This document shows, one piece after another, positions 48,306 to 59,055 of a stretch of 64,000 bases of DNA. Made by a program: the position numbers and the translations under genes. The first letter of the stretch is position 1, and each line of letters starts with the position of its first letter. The notes beneath the pieces were generated by a model. It did no database searches. It saw only the letters and a list, made by a program, of their open reading frames with translations, and was not told the origin of the DNA. The stretch is from Aquanectria penicillioides (Eukaryota > Ascomycota > Sordariomycetes > Hypocreales > Nectriaceae), in assembly GCA_003415625.1 (NCBI GenBank), contig PYIU01000002.1:5084001-5148000 (forward strand), read 5' to 3'.

Positions 48306-49633
48306 CTAAGCAGGGGTAGGCGCCTTGTGGTACTTGGCTGGCAGGAAGGGCATCTTGGTGACAGTGCCCTTGCGCTTCTTGCCACGGACCATGAGGTCCA
48401 GCTCGGTGCCGGCCTTTTGCAGCCCGTCGCGCACGTAGCCCATGGCGATGTTCTTGCCGAGGGAAGGGCTGGGGACGCCGCTGGTCACAACGCCAATCTT
48501 CTCGCCGTCCTTGTGGATCTCGACACCCTCCCGAGCGGGGGCACCCTCGACGACGATACCGACGCGGCGGCGCGAGACACCGGCGCCTCCCTTGCTCTTG
48601 GGGTCAGCTGAGGAATGATGACCTCGGCACCGTGGAAGCCACCGGCCTGTCGACGGGCGGGAGGGATAATCCAGGCCAGACCAGCCTCGATGGGGGTGGT
48701 GGTGTCGTCCAGGTCGTGCCCGTAGAGGCACATGCCGGCCTCGAGCCGGAGGGAGTCGCGGGCACCGAGACCGGCGAGCTGGAGACGTTCGGGGCCGGCC
48801 TTAGCGAGGAGGGACTGGATGGCGGGGGTGGTGGACTCAAAGGCAGGGTACAGCTTGCCATTGAATGACAGCTCGAAGCCGTCCTCGCCAGTGTAACCAC
48901 CTCGGCTGATGAGAACGGGGTGTGTCTTGCCGCCATCGGCAAGCTTCAGCTCAGCCCACGCAGCGCTACCAAAGTAGAGCTCGTTGAGGTTGATGTCGGA
49001 GGCGAGGATCTCGCTGAGGACCTCGGCGGCCTGGGGACCCTGCAGGGCAACGAGACCCGAGTTCTCGAGCACAGTCCACTCGAGGTTGCCGCCAAACTTG
49101 CCCAACTCCTCGTCGAAATACTTGACGTCCTTCTCGAGGCAGGCGCCGTTGGTGACGACGTAGTACTCGTCCTCGCCCAGCCTCGTCACGACGGAATCGT
49201 CGACGATGCCGCCGGTGCCGGGCCACAGAAAAGTGGTCAGCTTGCTCTGCATGAAGCCCTGATTCTTCCAGTCCGAGGGCGTGACCTTCTCGAGGAACGC
49301 GGCGGCGTCGGGGCCCTTGAAGATGTGCTGGACCATGTGGCTCACGTCAAAAAGCGAGGCGTTGGTGCGGGTGAACTTGTGGGAATTGGCAATTGACAAG
49401 CTCTCGTACTGCACAGGCAGATGGAAGCCGGCAAAAGGCACCAGCTTGCCGCCGTTGGCAACGTGGAAGTCGTACAGAGGAGTCTTCTTGAGGTCGCCGG
49501 TCGAGGCGCCCGACGCACATCGGAGCTGCTGCGACAGCTTGACGGCGGAGAATGACGTAGGACGAGCAGCGGCAGACAGAGCAGCAGTCTGAATTCGGGG
49601 ACCAGCCCGCGCAACCATGGAGATACCCTTCAT
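48306..49633 (-). CDS. Aminomethyltransferase, glycine-cleavage T protein, mitochondrial (one-base shift)
   Basis: Transfers the aminomethyl carbon of glycine to tetrahydrofolate in the mitochondrial glycine cleavage system. Single exon from ATG 49633. A basic, Ala/Ser-rich presequence of about 45 residues precedes the GcvT core: FHLPVQYESLSIANSH, SLFDVSHMVQH, GGIVDDSVVTRLGEDEYYVV, LVALQGPQA, SRGGYTGEDGFEL and RLEAGMCLYGHDLD. After PQLTP the frame shifts by one base at a run of four C on this strand (48600-48603). The other frame continues with the expected C-terminal barrel (RRRVGIVVEGAPAREG, SGVPSPSLGKNIAMGYV) to the stop at 48306. One added base gives about 442 aa, the normal size. Without correction the last 130 residues are lost. 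Confidence 0.9.
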
Positions 49634-50288
49634 GGTGATTCAATTGACGGCAGGATGCGCAGACAAAAGGCCAATTGACTGAGTTGTGGTGAGGAATGGA
49701 GAGGAGGTGCAAAAAGGTTACAGAGAGGTTCGAGAGCTTGCGGTACCTGCCACTGTATACCCTCCGCTGCTTGGTTTGGTTACTCACCGTCCGGTTACTA
49801 CACGCCTCGACTGATAAGGCAAGTACCTCTGGAGAGTTCGGGTTGGTGGGGCTCGGATAGGCGCGGTCTCGGGGCTTTGTCCCGGCACTCCGGACTCCGG
49901 AGCGCGGTCCGAACACACTTGGGGTAAATTGACTCTCTTAGGACCGTGTAAGCGGCCCTGCTTCCATCTTAGACACGGCTTGCCAGCAACTCTCTCTTTC
50001 ACCCGTTCCGCTCACTCCCTCAAAGCCGATAGGACGAGACGCAGGCAGGCTAGCCCGTCAGTGCGGTCTGGGGAAAATTCCATTCTTACACAGCGATGTA
50101 GTCAGAGTCGTTATTCCAGACTCTCCCGATACCAAATAACTATGCCAATTACAGCTGATGCCTCCGGCCGCGGCTCATTCTACAAAGGAACTCTACGAGC
50201 TCGCGTGCTTGACTCGCAACGACAACGACGCCCACTAAATCAAATCAAGACTCCACAATAACAATCCCATCAATCCGGACTATGTTCC
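49634..50288. other. Intergenic, promoter side of the T-protein gene
   Basis: About 650 bases between two minus-strand housekeeping genes. Several short open frames without signature. No motif called. Confidence 0.45.
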
Positions 50289-51932
50289 TCATTGCTGCTC
50301 GAAGCTGTACTTGAGCCAACCGCCCAAGGCACGAAGACTCTCCCATCGGACGTTCTCGTCGTCTGACTGCATGAGCTCCATAATTCGCGTCTTGAGCCCA
50401 ATCTTCTCCAGCTGATATCGCTTCTCGGGCACCTCCTTCACCAGGTTGCCAACATCGTTGCAGGCAATAGCAAGGACCTGCTTGTCGCTGTCCCAAGGTT
50501 GTCGCATGATTTCAACCAGCTTTCGCGGGATCTCGCCATTCTCAAATTCAAGGATCTTGCGGGCATTCTCAGCCCAGAAGACGGTGTTTCGGTGAGGGGG
50601 GGACCATCGCAGGTGTCCAGACCGGACCTCAGCAACGTATTCGTCAAAGGTAGTCTTCGTCTTAGTGTACTCCTCCAGCATTTCCTTGAGGCTCGAGAGA
50701 TCCTCCAGTAGGTCAGGATCGGTAAGGTGGCGGCTGCCAATGTTGTCTAGGAGGGCGGGGAGACGAGCCAGAACCGCAGTAGGTAGGAGAGACTTCTGGT
50801 TCTTCTCAAGAAGGTTGTAGAGGGTGGAGAGGATTAGTCGGGTAGTCTTCTCCTTGGGTGACAATCGCAGGAGCTGAGTATACAAGAGAACGATGTCGTA
50901 CTCGCTGCAGAAGGGTGTTAGATGTCATCGTCATGCGGAAATACCGTGCAGAACTTACTCATTCAGATCGTCACCAATATCCTCGGCCTCGAAGCTCATC
51001 TGCCAAATGACAAGGAGAGCATGGTACAGGAGCTGCAGTCCAACGGAACCCTCGAATCCAGTGCTTCGGCTCGTGGTGTTGCCGCTCCAGAGGCTGGCAG
51101 AAGAGGCGCCGTTGCTAATACCGCAGGCAGTCTGGAGAATCTTGACGAGGGGCGCAACGGTCTCGCTGCGCTGGTTCCAGAACTGCTGTCGTGAGACATG
51201 GCCGAAGAGAAGCGACGAGTACTCCTGCACTGCAATGTCTTGTAGGCCGGCATCGGAGCTCTTCGCCAGGCCGGAAAGGTAGGTGAGGATGACAGGCACA
51301 GCCTGGAGGGTTGCCTGGGACTCGTCTCGGGCGAGAGACATTAAGGTGGTGAGAGCGTGCGCGGTAATCAATGGGATAGGATCCTCGGCGTTGGTAGAGT
51401 TGAGCAGAGGTAAGAAATGTCGGTAAGGGTCTTGAGTCTTGAAGATGGCTTTGGCAAGGGACGGGACGCCTAGGTGAGGAGTTGATAGTCAGTACCATGT
51501 ATGATAGCTGAGATGGACGATTGGGAAGCTGCCATTGATAGATAGGCAATCAAACCGGTTGATGCAGCTTTCCCACGTGCTGCTCATGACACAAAAAAAA
51601 AGGGGGGGGGGGGGGGGGGGGGAATTGGACCTACCCTCGAGCAAGTCGCCCAACAGGACGAGGATGTACTGGATCACATTGGCATGCTTGCCTGCCGTCT
51701 CAAGCACGCTCGACTTTCCCGAATCGCCAACGAACAAAACCCGGTATCCATCGAGATCAGCTGCGACAATCTCCTTTCTCTGCTCGGGCTTCTTGGCCTT
51801 ATCGACGGCGCGGATCTTGGAGTACTGGTCCTCTGTCAAGGTGCCGGCTCTAACGGCCCCGTCCCAAGGAATCGGCCGCTGGCGGATGTTGCTCTGGAGG
51901 GAGGCGAGGTACGTCGGAGGGTCGAGCGACAT
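50289..51932 (-). CDS. V-type proton ATPase subunit H
   Basis: Regulatory V1 subunit that activates the assembled pump and inhibits free V1; the yeast orthologue is Vma13. Three exons: 51932-51635, 51469-50959, 50904-50289; 474 aa, normal length. The N-terminal HEAT-like helical domain begins MSLDPPTYLASLQSNIRQRP. The C-terminal domain is strongly conserved: EEYTKTKTTFDEYVAEVRSG, LRWSPPHRNTVFWAENA, LAIACNDVGNLV and SDDENVRWESLRALGGWL near the end. Intron 1 carries a C21 run followed by T9 on the coding strand, which assemblers often get wrong, but both splice sites are outside the run and the frame closes. Confidence 0.95.
51593..51622. repeat. A9G21 homopolymer pair in intron 1 of the V-ATPase H gene
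   Basis: Nine A followed by 21 G on the plus strand (pyrimidine tract on the coding strand). Its length is probably unstable or mis-assembled. Confidence 0.85.
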
Positions 51933-53688
51933 GGTGACGGGCGTCGCAGCTGCGAATCGAGGCGTCGGGTTGGTGCGTCCGGGAAGCAATCTAGCCGGGG
52001 CGGGAGGAGAAGGGACGGGACGGGACGGGGAAGGGGAGGAGATGGGCGATGGCGGGGACGGCGAAGGACCGGATGAGATGAGGTTGCTGGTGATGCAACC
52101 AAGCAGCAGCGTCACAGCTCCCTCCAACCTGGAACTGACTGGGCTTGGGGGGAGCTTGGTCGGGAGCTCAGCCACACGGACCCGGCGGGTCAAGCCACAG
52201 GTATCGAGGTGAGGAGCCTGGCGCCGGCGGGGCCAAGTGTGGCTTGACAGCAACGGGCAGGTGTGGCGGGTGCATGGACCGACGTTGGCCCGACGCCGCA
52301 CAGCCACGCCACTCTGGCCATCATTTTCGAGACCTGCTCCGCACCTAGACCATAGCTGGCAGCTGCACACACTTTACTGCCTCCCAACCACCCGAATTTC
52401 CTTCTGGTGACAGCGTCACGAAGAGGAAGCTGTCAGGGAGCCAAATCGTCCCCCCAATTGGACCCCCCGATCCTGTCACTGCAGGGACTCCTGCCCCTGA
52501 TTAAAATTAAACATTGTGCATCATGGGTCATGGGAGGTTCGCGCCTCACCTGCAGAGTCCCGCCCCTGCCATCCCTGTTGTCGAGTCCGTTGTTGCCCGG
52601 TGTTGTAAGTGGCACCCCCCTCTTCGGATATTCCAGAGCTTCCAACGTCCCCCCCCCAAGGGCCTGAGAGGGGATCCCCCGGGGCCAAGCGCTGCAAAGA
52701 CGGGACGGGACCTTCGGGCGCCGCTGAAGGGCCTGGAGCTTCAGGGGGGCACTCTGAACACGGGCCACAGGGGGCTACAGGGGGCCGCCAGCGCCCAACC
52801 CGTCTCGCGGCAGCGGCTTACTGGCTGCTGTCCGCGGCACAGTGGTCGCCCGGGGCTGCAGGTTATCGATAGTTGTCCAGTAAACCGCGCCGGCGCTGCG
52901 TTTTTAGGTGTCATGAGCTGGCCGCCCACACTTTTCCCCCGCCATCTCAAGTCGTCATTGTACCTGCTAGCCCAACACCATCGTGAGAGTGAAGTCGTCG
53001 AACAAAGAAGCCCGCGATAAAGCAAAAGGACTGAGTCACCCCCAGGCACCGTTGACATCAAACTCTTTTTTTTGCTAATTATTCCATAGTGGGCCAGTTC
53101 TCCTATTTTTCTAAAACCTCGACTCCTTGCCCCGTCCGCCCGTGTGGTGTGGGTTGACTCGCACCAAAAACCGCGAGGTTGGGTGTAAGTGTGTGAGAAG
53201 TAGGAGGTTGGGACTCTGCAGCAAACGAAGCCTTTTCGTTGCGCCCACCACACAACCAGCCGCATAAAAGTCATCCTGCAGCGCCCAGAGCACCTTTTTT
53301 TTTCTTGCTGTGCTTGATTCTTCCCTGTTTTTATCCCTCCAAAAAATCATTCTCACCTCATCATCCTCTCACCATTCTGCTCCTGAATATTTCTCTCATC
53401 TCGAAAGCCTTCGCCCTCTCAAAAGGATAAAACCCCTCCACCAGAGACGACTTCGGGTACCAACAGAAAGAAGCTCGTATTTGCAGGCGACTTTCACCGC
53501 TCCTCGGCACACGAAACCCGCTCTCCCGCATTCCAAAGCTGTACCTTCAACAGCTAAAAAGACCCTCGCGACCCAAGACACACAAAAAGAAGCTCCTCCA
53601 TCCCAGCTTTTCGTCTCACAAGGAATTCGACTCATTCTCCACACCCTCCCGACTCTCAATCCCCATTGCGATTGAGCAATCAACCACA
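51933..53688. other. Divergent promoter region
   Basis: About 1.75 kb between the V-ATPase H gene (-) and the Cys-rich surface protein gene (+). The last 400 bases are C/T-rich, typical of a long fungal 5' leader with TATA-poor start. No gene seen. Confidence 0.5.
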
Positions 53689-54960
53689 ATGCGCTTCTCG
53701 TCGAGGCCGCTGCTGCTCTTCGCCGCAGCGGGCTTGGTCGCAGCTGGCCCATTCCCCCGAGATGACATCCACGACGCGGGCTATTCGTTCCTCATGCCCC
53801 GAGCTTGCGCTACATACTGCGGCTCCGGCAACAAATACTGCTGCAACAGCGGCGAGTCCTGTACCACAGTGAACGACATTGCCTCCTGCGTCGCCGCCGG
53901 TGGCTCTGTGGGCGCCATCACTACAACCTGGACCGAAACTCGCACTTACACAAGCACTTTGTACACGCTCTGGGACGCTGCTCCCGCTGCCACCTCGGGT
54001 GTGTCCTGCACGCCTCAAGCGTCTGACCAACAAGCATGCGGCACCGTCTGTTGCGCCGGATGGCAGACATGCGCGTACACCGGACAGTGCTCTGCGAAAT
54101 CCGGTCTTGAGGGCGGCTCCACTGTCGTTGTCACCTCCAACGGCAAGGTCACCACCCAATACTCGGCTCCGTATCGAGTCACTGGCACCACGACCGTCAC
54201 CACCTCGGGAGTCCAGACCAACAGCGCATCGGCATCCGCCACCTCCACCGTTGCGACGTCCACTGCGACCAGCGACAGCGACACCATTGGCGCCGGTGGC
54301 ACCGGCGGTCACCTCAGCGCCGGCGCCATCGCTGGCATCGTCATCGGCACCCTAGCCGGTGTCTCTCTGCTGCTGCTGCTCTGCTTCTGTTGCATCGCGC
54401 GCGGCCTCTGGGTCGCCATTTTCGGCAAGAAGAAGAAGAACGAGAGCCGCGAGCGTGTCGACGTCTACGAGGAGCGCTACTCTCGTCGCGGAAGCCGACC
54501 TCCTACGGCCCACTCCCGCAGGTCTCAGCATAAGAGCTGGGTCGGCAGCGGTGGTCCCGCTTCGGCCGCCTCTCGTCGCGACAAGGAGAAGGAGAAGTCG
54601 AGCGGAAAGAAGTGGTTGGGCATCGCCGGTCTCGCCGCCACCCTGCTTGCTCTTCTCAACCTGAAGAAGGACAAGCGACCCGCCAGCAGCAAGCCCTCGC
54701 GATCGTCCCGAGGATCATCGCGATACAGCGATTCCTACTACTCATACAGTGATTACAGCGACCCCAGTAAGTCGCCTCTACACACTGATCCAACTCAGCA
54801 CCACAAAATAAGAATTTCAGAACGCTAACAATTCATCTCAACAGGCGGCGGCAGCTCTAGCTCTGGCGGACGAAGCCGGCACACTCGCCGAACGGCCCGG
54901 ACCCGAGACAGTCGGGCGAGGTCCTACTACTCGCACTCGACCCGACGTGACCGTGAATGA
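53689..54960 (+). CDS. Secreted-domain single-pass membrane protein with Cys-rich ectodomain
   Basis: Two exons, 53689-54766 and 54845-54960; 397 aa. A signal peptide (RPLLLFAAAGLVAAG) is followed by two Cys-rich clusters: residues about 40-67 (CATYCGSGNKYCCNSGESC) and about 107-134 (ACGTVCCAGWQTCAYTGQC). A Thr/Ser-rich stalk, likely O-mannosylated, leads to one transmembrane helix (about 211-236). A basic stop-transfer and an Arg/Ser/Tyr-rich cytosolic tail follow (RYSDSYYSYSDYSD, then RSRHTRRTARTRDSR after the intron). The layout resembles fungal surface sensors or wall-associated proteins, but there is no canonical WSC domain, so I do not call it a WSC sensor. An unusual second hydrophobic stretch (LGIAGLAATLLALLNL) lies in the tail and might make it two-pass. 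Confidence 0.82.
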
Positions 54961-55817
54961 TCTCACCGTCGATCTCACCGTCGATCTTGACTTCAATCCC
55001 CTCCACCCACCCACCACCCATTATTCATCTTGTACATGTCTCCTCATCTGACATAGGATTTCGAGCTCGAATGGATATAAGCTCGAGCCGTCATTTCGCA
55101 CATAGGGTTGCTGGCGTTTTTTGGTTTTGAGATATATATATAATCGCTTCCCCTGCTCCCCCTCCCCGCCCACCAATTGCTTTTTTGCACATCATAATGC
55201 CTCTTCCTTTTTTTTTCCCGCCCTTGTTTATTTTTATGGGTTCATGTCCCCGAGATTCTCGGGTTATTTTTGTCAAAGAGATCAACGACACGATGGAAAG
55301 GAAGGATATGAAATGACCTGCTATGAGGGAAAAGAAATTTTCACGAGTTTGATAAATGAATTGCATCATCACAAATACTACTCATCGGGTTCGGCCCGGG
55401 AGCAGACGTTTTCACGCACCGCATGCTTTTTTTTCATTGATTTTCGCAACCAGTTGCATGTGTCTACGTTTCGTCGAGTTTTTGTGGATGATTGTACCGA
55501 ATTTTTTGTTTGGTTGGCTCGTTGCACGATAGAGACGAATGGCCCGTGGTAGCTTGTCAGTAGCTCATGCTCAATGTAATGATATGCAAACGTTTTTTTT
55601 TATCGCCAAACCCCCCCCTGAGCCCTCGTTTAAACGTCCCTAGTACTCCGCAGGTCACACACACGTTTGCGAAATTAGGTGTTGGCACCAGAGGCATCAT
55701 CTCGTTGCTTTTAGTATTTGTTTTGTAGCCCCATTTTTGCTACTTGACATGCAATGATGAACCCTTCGCCACTCCTGAGACCCAGAAACGCAAAAGAAAC
55801 AAGATCCGTGTCCGCGT
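54961..55817. other. Convergent 3' regions
   Basis: Space between the surface-protein gene (+) and RPL9 (-). T-rich tracts near 55208-55217 and 55594-55601. The first bases after the stop contain a GTCGATCTCACC duplication (54967-54989). No gene seen. Confidence 0.5.
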
Positions 55818-56744
55818 TTATTCGTCCTGAACAATGTTGCCCTTCTCGGAAACGTAAAGACCGTCCAAAAACTGTCATCGGTTAGCTTCGAGTGTACTAA
55901 TGCAGAAGAAAAAAAATTGCCAGAAAGGTGGGCGACTGGGAAATTTGGGGTCAGTTCGTACCTTACGGATATCCTTGTTTCGCACTCGGCAGATCTGCTG
56001 GATGTCGGCAGCACTTTGCGACACGTTCTCGAGGGAGTTGCCGGACAGGACAAGCTCATCCTTCTGGGTGGTGGAGGCCTCAACATCGACGCCCTCCTGC
56101 ATGACGACACGGCGAACGATCTTCTCGCCAATGAAGTTTCGGATCTCAACCTCGAAGACACCAGTCTCGGCGTTCTTGCTGACGTTGACGTTGATGGGGA
56201 AATGGGCGTAGACGTAGCGCATCTTGTACTTGAATCCCTTGGTCACACCGATGATCAGGTTGTTGATGAGGGATCGGACGGTGCGGAGAGTGGCGACATT
56301 CTTTCGGTTGCCGTGGTGGATCTCGATCGAGATGGTGTTCTTCTTGGGGACGGTGAAGTTGACGGCCAAGTGGCTAAGATCCTTGACCAGCTTGCCTGTT
56401 TCCCTCGAGTCAGATTATTGTCTCCCACTACTCTGGTGTGCGGGCCAGCTCGGTGCTCGCAAAAAGATGGTGTTTCGTACCTCGGGGACCCTCAACGGTG
56501 ACAATTCGCGACTTGATGGCGACCTTGACTGTAAGCGCAGACGAGTTAGCGAGGCGTTCCCCAATTGCGTGTGAAGCTGTTCCCATTGTCGAAGCCCATT
56601 TCGAGGATTTGACGCCAGTGTGCGACAGTCAAGCGACGGCGGCTCGCGGACGTGCAAATCGACGGGCGATGAAAATGGAGAACGGAGAGCGTAACTTACC
56701 CCCTCGGGGATCTCAAGGAGCTCCTGAGAATGAATGTACTTCAT
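55818..56744 (-). CDS. 60S ribosomal protein L9 (uL6), one-base deficit at the first exon boundary
   Basis: Structural protein of the large ribosomal subunit. Exons: 56744-56700, 56528-56481, 56395-55962, 55871-55818. Conserved blocks: [26 protein letters not shown] formed across intron 2, [48 protein letters not shown], and the terminal exon [13 protein letters not shown]. The first donor lies in a G run on this strand (56699-56703, five G). The expected joint GAG-GGx-G|TC needs six, so the summed exon length is one base short of a multiple of three. With one extra G the protein is 193 aa, the family length. Since RPL9 is essential and otherwise perfect, this is most simply a sequence error. 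Confidence 0.95.
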
Positions 56745-57597
56745 CCTGCCGGTTGTGAGGTGTTGATGTCGGGGGTTGAGGGTATCTGGAGTCGTCGGCT
56801 GTCACGAATTGTTTGGCGAATTTCGTGTGGGCGGGAAAAGTTCTAGGGCTCGTCGCACGTGAGGGAAATGTCGGTGCGGCCGGGGTTGAGCCGAATGGGG
56901 TAGTGCAACCCAAGGCGGTGGGACCAAAACGTGACCTGGCACGTGAAATGAGGGATATCCACCACGTGCATTTGGGCTCGAAGCAGTCCTTGAGAGGAGT
57001 GGGTCGCTGGCCAATGGATGGGACGGATGAACTTGCGGATGGATACAAGCACCGAGCTATCCCAGAGGTCCGCATTATTTCGTAGAGCGTAGGTATGCTG
57101 CCGAAGAAGTCGGTCCTCATGTAGGCCGACCGCCGAATATCGCTTTGCAACGACATCACTCATCGTGCATCTGACATTTCCAATCTTCATTACATCTGGC
57201 CTCGGGCAGCAACAACGGCAACAACTGCTGCTCTAGGCATCGACATTTCTCATCAGCTCACACACACACATACACACAGTTCTGGCTCTCCACTACAGTT
57301 CTCGCTGCCGGGCCCTGGCTGGTGCGCTGCGCACTGAACGCTGCTCATTCTCGCCCTCCAACGAGCTCACGGACAGCTCGGGTGGGTCTCCGGTCCCCTG
57401 CCTCCCCGGCCGATACGTCAGCGAAGGCCGACACCACCAACCATCCCTGCGCCGTGCCAGCCTCCAACCTCACGATACAGATTACAGCGTCTCTCGCCGC
57501 CGTGATCCCCTCACATCCAACCCTTGCTTTGCGCGCCATCCGTCCCCCCCTCCCCCGCTGTCTCGCCCTCACCTCCACCCTCCCCCGGCCGCCCGTC
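56745..57597. promoter_or_regulatory. Divergent RPL9/VPS26 promoter with three CACGTG boxes
   Basis: Three CACGTG hexamers lie at 56856-56861, 56940-56945 and 56963-56968, all within 225 bases of the RPL9 start codon. CACGTG is the core site of Cbf1/USF-type bHLH factors. A CT-rich leader precedes VPS26. Occupancy is inferred only. Confidence 0.5.
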
Positions 57598-58784
57598 ATG
57601 TCCTACTTCTTCGCGACCCCCGTCGACATCGACATCGTCCTCGACGATGCCGACGACCGCTCCATGGTCGACGTCAAGCTCGACAAGAACCGCCGCGAGA
57701 AGGCCCCTCTCTTCATGGACGGCGAGTCTGTCAAGGGCGCCATCACCGTCCGCCCCAAGGACGGCAAGCGCCTCGAGCACACCGGAATCAAGGTCCAGTT
57801 CATCGGCACAATAGGTATGCGACCATTCTCATTCTCGTTCCCGCCAATATCCGGCGATCCCCCCCCCTGAGGCCATCTACAACGCCCCGCACCCTCCATT
57901 GGGCCCCAACCTGCAAATCTTGAATCTTGCCCTCTCGATGCTAACGCCCGCACCAGAAATGTTCTTCGACCGCGGCAACCACTACGAATTCCTCTCCCTC
58001 AACCAAGAGCTTGCCGCCCCCGGCGAGCTACAGCACCCGCAGACCTTCGAGTTCAACTTCAAGAACGTTGAGAAGCAGTACGAGTCCTACAATGGCATCA
58101 ATGTCAAGCTGCGCTACTTCGTCCGCGTCACCGTCTCCCGCCGCATGGCCGACGTCATCCGCGAGAAGGACATCTGGGTCTACAGCTACCGCATCCCCCC
58201 CGAGATGAACAGCAGCATCAAGATGGACGTCGGTATCGAAGACTGCCTGCACATTGAGTTTGAGTACAGCAAGAGCAAATACCACCTCAAGGACGTCATC
58301 GTCGGTCGCATTTACTTCCTGCTCGTCCGGTTGAAGATTAAGCACATGGAGCTGTCCATCATCAGGAGAGAAACGACCGGCGCCGCCCCCAATCAGTACA
58401 ACGAGAGCGAGACGCTGGTGCGCTTCGAGATCATGGACGGCTCACCGTCGCGAGGCGAGACTATCCCTATCCGACTCTTCCTCGGTGGCTTCGACTTGAC
58501 TCCCACGTTCCGCGACGTGAACAAGAAGTTCTCAACCCGCTACTACCTCAGCCTTGTCCTCATCGATGAAGGTCAGTCGATTTTCCCCATCAACGCATGA
58601 TGTCGCACATTACATATATCTAACTTTTTTTTACAATCTCACAGATGCCCGACGATACTTTAAGCAGTCAGAAATCATTCTCTACCGTCAGGCCCCCGAT
58701 GCCGCTCCTCTCCCCGGCGCCGGCACCCAGCAACTGGCTGCGCTCCCAGAGAACAAGAGCAAGCTGGCCGCGGCCCAGGCCTAA
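57598..58784 (+). CDS. Retromer subunit VPS26
   Basis: Cargo-recognition subunit of the endosome-to-Golgi retromer, binding VPS35. Three exons: 57598-57814, 57957-58571, 58645-58784; 323 aa, usual size. Arrestin-like beta-sandwich fold with hallmark stretches: MSYFFATPVDIDIVLDDAD at the start, GKRLEHTGIKVQFIG, LNQELAAPGELQHPQTFEF, SYNGINVKLRYFVRVTV, VIVGRIYFLLVRLKIKHMEL and IPIRLFLGGFDLTPTFRDVN. The end differs from animals in its Pro/Ala-rich tail. All introns are GT..AG and the frame closes. Confidence 0.97.
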
Positions 58785-59055
58785 GAAAAGGGTGTGCGCC
58801 CGAGTTCTGCAAGCTCAACATTGGTGTACGTTGTTATTCGACTATTTGCAAGTTTTTCTAGCATCGGTCCTGGCGTTTTAGGTTTAAAGATGGGGAGAAC
58901 CAAGTGATCGAAGTAGGTACTCTCGAGTTTTTTCGTAACAAAAACAAAGAAATGATTAATCCCATATGAATCCCAATGACATGTCCGAGGTATCTCGCCC
59001 TGTGAGAGTTTTGAAGCAACACCTTTAGTCTACATGATTTCCTGTCTCCTCCCCT

